Shown here in pieces: positions 1 to 5,015 of a DNA stretch of 6,370 bases. The position numbers and the translations under genes are program-made. Below the pieces are notes generated by a model. The model searched no databases. It had not been told where the DNA came from and was given only the letters and a program-made list of their open reading frames with translations. Origin of the DNA: Actinomycetota bacterium. GTDB taxonomy: Bacteria > Actinomycetota > Thermoleophilia > Solirubrobacterales > 70-9. The stretch is from the NCBI GenBank assembly GCA_005884985.1, contig VAYK01000199.1:1-6370 (forward strand). Direction: 5' to 3'. Each line of letters starts with the position of its first letter. The first letter of the stretch is position 1.

Positions 1-2738
1 AACTCCACCGGATCGGCGCCGTCGCGCGCGGCCGAGACTCGCACCTTGCGCGCCTCGGCGCTCCCGGCGGCGAGCGCCTCGTCGAGGCCGTCGATGTCAA
101 TCACCTCCTCCCCGGTGAGAGCCAGCGAGTCCACGCCGTCGCCGTCAGGGAACTGCAACGGCACCACTCCCATGCCGATCAGGTTCGAACGGTGGATGCG
201 CTCATAGCTCTGCGCGATCACCGCCCGAACGCCCAGCAGCGCGGTGCCTTTCGCCGCCCAATCGCGCGACGACCCGGAGCCGTACTCCTTGCCGGCCACC
301 ACCACCAGCGGCACCCCCTGGTGCGCGTACCGCATCGCCGCCTCGTAGATCGTCGTCTCCTCGCCATCCGGGAAGTGGCGAGTGAAGCCCCCCTCGCGCT
401 CGACCAGCCGGTTGCGCAGCCGCAGATTGGCGAATGTGCCGCGGATCATCACCTCGTGGTTACCGCGGCGTGAGCCGTACGAGTTGAAGTCGCGGACGTC
501 GACGCCCTGGTCGATCAGCCACCTGCCAGCCGGGCTGTCCCTCTTGATCGCTCCCGCCGGCGAGATGTGGTCCGTGGTCACGCTGTCGCCGAGCACGGCG
601 AGCACGCGAGTGCCATGGATCGGCTCTGGCGGCTGCGGCTTGGGGTCCATGCGCTCGAAGAAGGGCGGCTTGCGAATGTAAGTCGACTCCGTCCACCGGT
701 AGCGGTCGCCCTCGGGGATCTCGAGCGAGCTCCAGCGCTGATCGCCGGTGAACACGTCCGCGTAGTTCCTCCTGAACATGTCGGAGCGGATCGCGCTCTC
801 CACGGTCTGCTTGATCTTCTCGCTCGACGGCCACAGGTCGCGCAGGTAGACCGGCTCGCCGTCGGACCCCTCGCCGAGCGGCTCGGTGAGGAGGTCGACA
901 TCCATCCGCCCAGCCAGCGCGTAGGCGACGCAGAGGGGTGGCGAGGCGAGGTAGTTGGCCTTCACGTCCGGGTTGATCCGGGCCTCGAAGTTGCGGTTGC
1001 CGGACAGCACCGCGCAGACCACCAGGCCCTTGTCCTCGACCGCCGCCGAGATCTCCTCGGACAGCGGGCCGGAGTTGCCGATGCACGTGGTGCAGCCGTA
1101 TCCGACCAGGTTGAACTTCAGCTTGTCGAGGTACTCCGTGAGCCCCGCCCGCTCGAGGTAGTCCGTGACCACGGTGGAGCCCGGCGCCAGCGAGGTCTTC
1201 ACCCACGGCTTGACGTCGAGCCCACGCTCCACCGCCTTGCGCGCCAGCAACCCCGCGGCGATCATCACCGACGGGTTGGAGGTGTTCGTGCAGCTCGTGA
1301 TCGCGGCGATCACCACCCGACCGTGATCGAGCTGGGCCTCCGCTCCGTCCTCGAGCGTGACCGTGACCGGATCGGCCCTGCGCTCCGCGGTGACCGCCCC
1401 GGAAGTCGCCCGGTGGGGCTTGCCGCGCTCGTTGTTGTGATCGTCGCCGGGCGGGTCGGACGCCGGGAACGAGCCGGCAACCGCCTCGTCATGGTGGTCG
1501 CCGAGCTCCTCGGCGGCGTCGGGGCTGAACTCCCGCAGCGCCTCGATGAACGCTGGCTTCGCCTCCGCGAGGGCGATCCGGTCCTGCGGGCGCTTCGGGC
1601 CCGCGATGCTCGGCTCGACGTCGCCGAGCGGGAGCTCGAGCATCTCCGAGAAGGTCGGCTCCTCTGAGTCCTCGGTGTGGAAGAGGCCCTGCTCGCGGGC
1701 GTAGGCGTCCACCAGCTCGATCAGCTCGGTCGGCCGCCCGGTGAACTCGAGGTAACGCAGCGTCTCCCTGTCGACCGGGAAGATCGCGCAGGTCGAGCCG
1801 AACTCCGGCGACATGTTGCCGATCGTGGCGCGGTCGGCGAGCCCAAGCGTGTGCAACCCCGGTCCGAAGAACTCCACGAACTTGCCCACCACGCCTCGCT
1901 CGCGGAGCATCTCGGTCACCGTCAGCACGAGGTCGGTCGCCGTCGCGCCCTCGGAGAGCTCCCCCGTGAGCTTGAAGCCGACGACCTGCGGGAGCAGCAT
2001 CGAGATTGGCTGGCCGAGCATCGCCGCCTCGGCCTCGATCCCGCCCACGCCCCAGCCGAGCACCCCGAGGCCGTTGATCATCGTCGTGTGCGAGTCGGTG
2101 CCCACCAGCGTGTCGGGATAGGCCTGTAGCAGCGGTCCGCGGTCCGCGCTGGCGTCACGCTCGCGGCTGAACACCACCTGGCCCAGGTACTCGAGGTTCA
2201 CCTGGTGGCAGATTCCGGTGGCCGGCGGGACGACGCGGAGGTTGTCGAACGCCTGCTGCCCCCAGCGCAGAAACGCATAGCGCTCGCCGTTGCGCTCGTA
2301 GTCGCGGTCGGCGTTGATGTCGAACGCGCGTGGGCTTCCGAAGGCGTCGACTTGGACCGAGTGATCGATGATCAGGTCGACCGGGACCAGCGGGTCGATC
2401 GTCGAGGCATCCCCGCCCAGCTCCTCGATCGCGTCCCGCATCGCCGCCAGGTCGACGAGCGCCGGCACGCCGGTGAAGTCCTGCATCAGCACCCGCGCCG
2501 GCTGGAACGGGATCTCCGCGCTCGGCTCCGCCGTTGCGTCCCAGGTGGCGATCGCCTCGACGTTCTCGCGCGTCACCGACTCTCCATCCTCGAGGCGCAG
2601 CGCGTTCTCGAGCAGGACCTTCAGCGAATAGGGAAGGCGGGCGACGTCGTGGGAGGCCTGCAAAGCGTTGAGCCGGAAGATCTCGTACCCGCGACCCGAG
2701 ACCTCGAGGGTATCGCGGGCGCCGAAGCTGTCGCTCAT
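1..2738 (-). CDS. acnA: Aconitate hydratase, AcnA/IRP1 type (C-terminus beyond window)
   Basis: Interconverts citrate and isocitrate through cis-aconitate in the cytosolic TCA cycle, using a [4Fe-4S] cluster. The translation begins MSDSFGARDTLEVSGRGYEI and stays open to the left edge. The three cluster ligands are visible: C483 in AITSCTNTS, then C549 and C552 in GYGCTTCIGNSG. Their 66 and 3 residue spacing equals that of human IRP1 (437/503/506). Other AcnA landmarks are TDSHTTM (D215-H217), GDSVTTDHISPAG at the swivel domain, GSRRGNHEVM, and GSSRDW (822-827) with the catalytic Ser824. An insert before the first Cys carries SFPASDPP (423-430); as I recall, the M. tuberculosis enzyme has a related FPASDP motif there. 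The start is fixed by AGGAGGTGAT seven bases upstream (AGGAGG to ATG). About 25-30 C-terminal residues are missing, judged from the roughly 943-residue mycobacterial enzyme. It lies 84 bases downstream of the SDR gene on the same strand. Identity is near certain. Confidence 0.97.
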   Translation of the reverse strand, partial: MSDSFGARDTLEVSGRGYEIFRLNALQASHDVARLPYSLKVLLENALRLEDGESVTRENVEAIATWDATAEPSAEIPFQPARVLMQDFTGVPALVDLAAMRDAIEELGGDASTIDPLVPVDLIIDHSVQVDAFGSPRAFDINADRDYERNGERYAFLRWGQQAFDNLRVVPPATGICHQVNLEYLGQVVFSRERDASADRGPLLQAYPDTLVGTDSHTTMINGLGVLGWGVGGIEAEAAMLGQPISMLLPQVVGFKLTGELSEGATATDLVLTVTEMLRERGVVGKFVEFFGPGLHTLGLADRATIGNMSPEFGSTCAIFPVDRETLRYLEFTGRPTELIELVDAYAREQGLFHTEDSEEPTFSEMLELPLGDVEPSIAGPKRPQDRIALAEAKPAFIEALREFSPDAAEELGDHHDEAVAGSFPASDPPGDDHNNERGKPHRATSGAVTAERRADPVTVTLEDGAEAQLDHGRVVIAAITSCTNTSNPSVMIAAGLLARKAVERGLDVKPWVKTSLAPGSTVVTDYLERAGLTEYLDKLKFNLVGYGCTTCIGNSGPLSEEISAAVEDKGLVVCAVLSGNRNFEARINPDVKANYLASPPLCVAYALAGRMDVDLLTEPLGEGSDGEPVYLRDLWPSSEKIKQTVESAIRSDMFRRNYADVFTGDQRWSSLEIPEGDRYRWTESTYIRKPPFFERMDPKPQPPEPIHGTRVLAVLGDSVTTDHISPAGAIKRDSPAGRWLIDQGVDVRDFNSYGSRRGNHEVMIRGTFANLRLRNRLVEREGGFTRHFPDGEETTIYEAAMRYAHQGVPLVVVAGKEYGSGSSRDWAAKGTALLGVRAVIAQSYERIHRSNLIGMGVVPLQFPDGDGVDSLALTGEEVIDIDGLDEALAAGSAEARKVRVSAARDGADPVE

Positions 2739-2822
2739 CCGATCACCTCCTGATAACCATCATCGCCATCATCGCACCCGGCATGCCCTCCCCGGTTCGG
2801 CCGGCGGCAAACCGCCCGACAC
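2739..2822 (-). other. Spacer between SDR gene and aconitase
   Basis: An 84-base gap on the minus strand. It holds a small hairpin (GGCGG/CCGCC, 2803-2816), too weak to be a convincing terminator. It also holds a tandem 9-base repeat CCATCATCG twice at 2757-2774 (plus-strand reading). Within the repeat the minus strand reads TGCGATGAT (2768-2776), a possible extended -10 for an aconitase-specific transcript with a short leader; I see no matching -35. A 13-codon open frame (2743-2784, minus) ends inside the aconitase Shine-Dalgarno. Read-through from the SDR gene is equally possible. Confidence 0.4.
2742..2751 (-). promoter_or_regulatory. Strong Shine-Dalgarno of aconitase
   Basis: On the minus strand this reads AGGAGGTGAT, complementary to nearly the whole 16S rRNA 3' tail. 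AGGAGG sits seven bases before the ATG. It fixes the aconitase start and contrasts with the SDR gene upstream, which has no such site. Confidence 0.9.
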
Positions 2823-3620
2823 CTACAACTTGCCTGCCTGGCCCTCGATGACCCGATCGGCGGTGCGAGCGGCGTTGCGGCGCGTGATGCGCGCGGCGAG
2901 GTGAGGGCGGCGGTGGGCGAAGCCGGCGCCAAGCCGCTGCAAGAGCGGCGCCACCTGGACCTCCGCACGGTTTTGCTCGATCGCCGTCGCCACGCCCTCG
3001 CCCACCTCCTCGGGCGAAGAGGTTCCGAGCCCGGCCGGGGCCTTCGCGCCCGAGTCCGCGAACATGCCGGCGTCGCGGATGAACCCGGGAAGCACGACGG
3101 AGACGCCGATGCCGGTGTCCCACAGGTCCTCACGCAGTGAGAGCGCGAACCCGCGCAGCCCAAACTTGGTCGCCGAGTAGACGGAGCTCCGGGGGAAGGC
3201 GACCTTGCCCTGCAGCGAGGAGACATACACGAGGTGGCCCGAGCCCAGCTCGCGAAGGTGGGGGAGCAGCGCCCGCGTCATCTCCAGCGGCGCCTCGAGG
3301 TTGACCCGCAGCGATGCCGCGAGCTGGTCGGCCGAGTACCCGTCGAGTTGCCCGGCGCCGGGTAGACCGGCGTTGGCAACGAGGACGTCCACATCGCCGG
3401 CGTCCGCGACAAGTCGCTCCCCGGCGCGGGCTGCGGCGAGATCGGCGACAACCGGGCGGTGGCCCTCGCCCGGCAGCGAGTCGGCCAGCTCGCGCAGAGG
3501 GTCGGCCCGGCGAGCGCTCAGCACCAGCGTGACCCCTCGCTCGGCCAGCGCGCCGGCGATCGCCCGACCCAAGCCTCCGGTGGCCCCGGTTAGAAGCGCC
3601 GTCTTGCCGGCAAGCTCCAC
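2823..3620 (-). CDS. SDR-family NAD(P)-dependent oxidoreductase
   Basis: Classical short-chain dehydrogenase/reductase of 265 residues, a usual length. Motifs in order: the cofactor-binding TGATGGLG (11-18) of the Rossmann fold; D60 after the third strand; NAG (83-85); N107; the catalytic S135, Y148 and K152 with canonical S-x12-Y-x3-K spacing; and the PG motif at 178-179. SARR (35-38) after the second strand suggests NADPH preference. The C-terminal roughly 30 residues are Arg/Ala-rich and basic (RITRRNAARTADR). There is no signal peptide, so it should be cytosolic. The substrate cannot be told from sequence; the DltE/YqjQ-like ketoreductase group is a plausible match. The start is GTG at 3620: it gives the typical MELAGKTALLTGATGGLG opening. 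No Shine-Dalgarno precedes it, but TAGCTT lies at -12 to -7, as in leaderless actinobacterial genes. It could share a transcript with aconitase, with no evident functional link. Confidence 0.93.
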   Translation of the reverse strand: MELAGKTALLTGATGGLGRAIAGALAERGVTLVLSARRADPLRELADSLPGEGHRPVVADLAAARAGERLVADAGDVDVLVANAGLPGAGQLDGYSADQLAASLRVNLEAPLEMTRALLPHLRELGSGHLVYVSSLQGKVAFPRSSVYSATKFGLRGFALSLREDLWDTGIGVSVVLPGFIRDAGMFADSGAKAPAGLGTSSPEEVGEGVATAIEQNRAEVQVAPLLQRLGAGFAHRRPHLAARITRRNAARTADRVIEGQAGKL

Positions 3621-3643
3621 GCAAGCAAGCTAACGGATAGGCT
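3616..3643 (+). promoter_or_regulatory. Candidate leaderless promoter of the thioredoxin-fold gene
   Basis: A -10 TAGGCT (3638-3643) lies six bases before the GTG at 3650, again at -12 to -7. A weak -35 TCCACG (3616-3621) sits 16 bases upstream of it and overlaps the divergent SDR start codon. No Shine-Dalgarno precedes the GTG. Confidence 0.45.
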
Positions 3644-3654
3644 CGGCTCGTGAA
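3627..3654 (-). promoter_or_regulatory. Candidate leaderless promoter of the SDR gene
   Basis: On the minus strand a -35 TTCACG (3654-3649) and a -10 TAGCTT (3632-3627) are 16 bases apart. Six bases separate the -10 from the GTG at 3620, so transcription would begin at the start codon. This fits the TANNNT leaderless pattern known in actinobacteria and explains the missing Shine-Dalgarno. The -35 overlaps the start codon of the divergent gene. Confidence 0.5.
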
Positions 3655-3973
3655 GCTTTACGTCTGCTGGGGCACATTCCAAACGATCCGGCCGGGCGGG
3701 CACCCGTGCCACAACGCCTACCAGGCCCTGAGGATGGCCGGCCACGACCCGGAGGTCGTCAAGGTCCACGGGCTCGGCATCGGGCCGCGCTTCGTGCACG
3801 TGATGACCGAGGGGCGCAAGCAGATCGAGCAGCTCACCGGGCAGCCCGCTGTCCCCGTGCTTGTTACCGACGAGGGCGAGTTGATCTGGGACTCGCACCG
3901 GATCATCGATTGGGCGGAGGCCAACCCGCAGCGAAGTTCCGCGGTTGCCGGCTCCAGGCCGGTCGCGCAGTAG
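3650..3973 (+). CDS. Stand-alone GST N-terminal (thioredoxin-fold) domain protein
   Basis: A 107-residue protein resembling only the N-terminal thioredoxin-fold domain of glutathione S-transferases. Visible elements are the first strand KLYVCW; a possible active-site cysteine in GGHPCHNAYQAL (C20) at the start of helix 1; the cis-proline loop AVPVLV (P69); and GELIWDSHRIIDWAEANP (76-93), equivalent to the glutathione gamma-glutamyl-binding VPxL...(E/D)S(x)xI segment, with D81-S82. The usual all-helical C-terminal domain of a roughly 200-residue GST is absent; a short low-complexity tail (RSSAVAGSRPVAQ) ends the protein. The start is GTG 3650, placing KLYVC at the beginning of strand 1. Most actinobacteria use mycothiol rather than glutathione, so the thiol partner is open: a glutaredoxin-like reductase or a binding protein are alternatives. 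It is divergent from the SDR gene with 29 bases between starts. Confidence 0.85.
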   Translation: MKLYVCWGTFQTIRPGGHPCHNAYQALRMAGHDPEVVKVHGLGIGPRFVHVMTEGRKQIEQLTGQPAVPVLVTDEGELIWDSHRIIDWAEANPQRSSAVAGSRPVAQ

Positions 3974-4042
3974 CAGACCCGCGCTCGATCGTCGGCAGGC
4001 ACAAATGTTTAGAAGATGTCTGCAAACGTCAAGCGAATGCTG

Positions 4043-4048
4043 TAGTCT
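4043..4048 (+). promoter_or_regulatory. Candidate -10 box for the riboswitch transcript
   Basis: TAGTCT fits the actinobacterial TANNNT -10 and would place the transcript start near 4055, at the 5' edge of the aptamer. A poor -35 candidate CTGCAA (4020-4025) lies 17 bases upstream. The surrounding 4000-4045 is distinctly more AT-rich than its neighbours, as expected of a promoter. The remainder of 3974-4042 shows nothing else I can name. Confidence 0.4.
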
Positions 4049-4052
4049 GCCG

Positions 4053-4192
4053 CGCCATCGAACACCGGTAAGCCGAATACCTGCCCGACCATCGGGCGGG
4101 GAGCGGGGAAACCAACGGATGGGGCGAACCCACCTCGGTGGGGGCGCAGGCTCCTTTAGCGCTAGCCCGACAGCTAACCCCGTAGGCCTACG
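4053..4192 (+). ncRNA. Cyclic di-AMP riboswitch (ydaO/yuaA leader)
   Basis: Conserved blocks of the ydaO/yuaA class appear in order: GGTAAGCCGAATACC (4067-4081); a hairpin CTGCCCG/CGGGCGG (4081-4099); GCGGGGAAACCAA (4103-4115); TGGGGCGAACC (4120-4130) followed by CCCACC/GGTGGG (4129-4143); and the signature CGACAGCTAACCCCGTAGGC (4168-4187). This class binds c-di-AMP and lowers expression when ligand is present. In actinobacteria it commonly sits ahead of Rpf and NlpC/P60 cell-wall hydrolases, and the next gene here is one. A 12-base palindrome CGTAGGCCTACG (4181-4192) closes the element just before the Shine-Dalgarno AAGGAG. I see no U-tract terminator, so translational control is favoured. 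Edges are approximate. Confidence 0.93.
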
Positions 4193-4198
4193 AAGGAG
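4193..4198 (+). promoter_or_regulatory. Ribosome binding site under riboswitch control
   Basis: AAGGAG ends eight bases before the TTG at 4207 and directly follows the riboswitch. CTCCTT at 4151-4156, inside the aptamer, is its exact complement and could sequester it. This site decides the start: the longer open frame running through the riboswitch cannot be translated as such. Confidence 0.7.
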
Positions 4199-4206
4199 AC
4201 TGGTTC

Positions 4207-4712
4207 TTGCGCACCCGCGACAAGCTCCTCCACGGACATACGAAGCTGAAGGCGATGCTCGTCCTCGCGGCGGCGCGGCGAGCTCGGGCTTGCGCGCGCG
4301 GCCCGGCAAGGCGAGGCTCGTTCACGGCAAGGCGGTCGCGCCGTCCAACGCGCCGCGGCGGGTGGTCCGTGTGATCGATGCCGCGAACAGGATCGCCAAG
4401 GGCAAGGACTACTGCTATGGCGGCGGTCATGCGAGCTTCAGGTCGAGGTGCTACGACTGCTCGGGCTCGGTCAGCTACGCCCTTCACGGCGGCCGCCTCG
4501 TCAACCGGCCGATGGACTCCAGCCAGCTGATGCGTTGGGGGCACGGGCGCAAGGGCAGGTGGATCACCGTCTTCGCCAACGCGGGTCATGCCTACATGAC
4601 GGTTGCCGGGCTGCGATTCGACACCTCGATGACCGCGGGCTCGGGTCCCGGCTGGAGCAAGCGCATGCTCGGGAACTCGGGCTACAGCAAACGTCACAAG
4701 AGTCACTTCTAG
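4207..4712 (+). CDS. Secreted NlpC/P60-type peptidoglycan hydrolase, frameshifted near N-terminus
   Basis: Likely a cell-wall cysteine peptidase cleaving peptide stems of peptidoglycan. The conserved domain is YCYGGGHASF, then YDCSGSVSYALHGG with nucleophile Cys (codon 4458-4460), then GRWITVFANAGHAYMTVAGLRFDTS with the catalytic His (codon 4587-4589), ending HKSHF. This matches the small hydrolases common in Thermoleophilia. The only start with a Shine-Dalgarno is TTG 4207, which opens MRTRDKLLHGHTKLKAMLVL, a good signal-peptide beginning, but that frame stops at 4372-4374. The catalytic frame is one base back and upstream reads Arg/Pro-rich. One base missing in the GC-run about 4265-4285 would join them into a protein of about 168 residues. 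If no shift occurs, translation could start only at in-frame TTG 4290 or GTG 4362, without an export signal. The upstream riboswitch strongly supports the cell-wall role. Confidence 0.85.
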
Positions 4713-4722
4713 AGCGGCGGGT

Positions 4723-4753
4723 ACGAGCCGCCGCCATACCTTCGGCGGCTCGT
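4723..4753 (+). terminator. Hairpin after the hydrolase gene (first of two)
   Basis: A perfect 11-base-pair stem ACGAGCCGCCG/CGGCGGCTCGT with a 9-base loop starts 10 bases after the stop codon. There is no T-run (CTTCGGG follows). It probably protects or ends the hydrolase transcript together with the next hairpin. Confidence 0.6.
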
Positions 4754-4768
4754 CTTCGGGACAGCCGC

Positions 4769-4797
4769 GAAAGCCCCGGCCTGCGGTCGGGGCTTTC
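4769..4797 (+). terminator. Hairpin terminator (second of two)
   Basis: GAAAGCCCCG pairs with CGGGGCTTTC; with an inner G-U pair and two further pairs the stem reaches 13 pairs around a TGC loop. The 3' arm holds TTT but no long T tract, as is usual for high-GC actinobacterial terminators. The A/T-flanked GC stem is the most terminator-like structure in the window and could act on both strands. Confidence 0.8.
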
Positions 4798-5015
4798 CGC
4801 ACCGGTGGCTTGGACCCGCCGTCGCGGCTCGGCCTGGTTGGGGCGCCGAAGCGCGAGGGTCATAGGTAGACGAACCGTCCAAGCCTTGCGGGTCGCCGGG
4901 CGGGCCGAGCCGGCGCCGGTTTCTACACGGCGGCCAGGTACGGGGCGGAAATTTGTCCACAGGCGGGCTACATCCCGGCGGGGTCGTGCTATAGCTTCTT
5001 GCCGGGGCGCGATTC
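4798..5015 (+). other. Non-coding stretch between hydrolase and potA
   Basis: About 218 bases with no credible gene. Two perfect inverted repeats interleave: GGCTTGGAC (4807-4815) with GTCCAAGCC (4877-4885), and CGGCTCGGCC (4825-4834) with GGCCGAGCCG (4903-4912). Together they would form a pseudoknot if transcribed. The right end carries the candidate potA promoter. No tRNA or known RNA motif is recognised. Confidence 0.5.
4967..4995 (+). promoter_or_regulatory. Candidate extended -10 promoter of the pot operon
   Basis: TGCTATAGC (4987-4995) is an extended -10 (TGn plus TATAGC), with a partial -35 GCTACA (4967-4972) 17 bases upstream. Transcription would start near 5002, leaving a short leader before the GTG at 5016. 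Confidence 0.5.

Noticed and set aside
460..1206. A 248-codon minus-strand frame overlapping aconitase in another phase
   Set aside because: Arg/Gly/Ala-rich shadow frame of the aconitase coding strand, with no motifs.
567..1667. A 366-codon plus-strand open frame opposite aconitase
   Set aside because: It is antisense to the clearly conserved aconitase, Arg/Leu/Val-rich with no recognisable domain. Long antisense frames are expected from codon bias in high-GC DNA. The frames at 1677-2129 and 2205-2753 are the same effect.
2803..2816. GGCGG/CCGCC hairpin between the SDR gene and aconitase as a terminator
   Set aside because: Only five base pairs and no T tract; too weak to separate the genes with any confidence.
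3945..4206. Upstream extension of the hydrolase reading frame through the riboswitch
   Set aside because: The frame is open only by chance: the region is a highly conserved structured RNA with its own downstream Shine-Dalgarno, and the extension overlaps the end of the preceding gene.
3590..4309. A 239-codon minus-strand frame covering the thioredoxin-fold gene and riboswitch
   Set aside because: It is antisense to a protein with GST-like motifs and to the riboswitch, and its product shows no domain.
4850..4910. A possible tRNA (GGTTCG on the minus strand)
   Set aside because: No acceptor stem, D-arm or anticodon arm can be formed around the T-loop-like hexamer.
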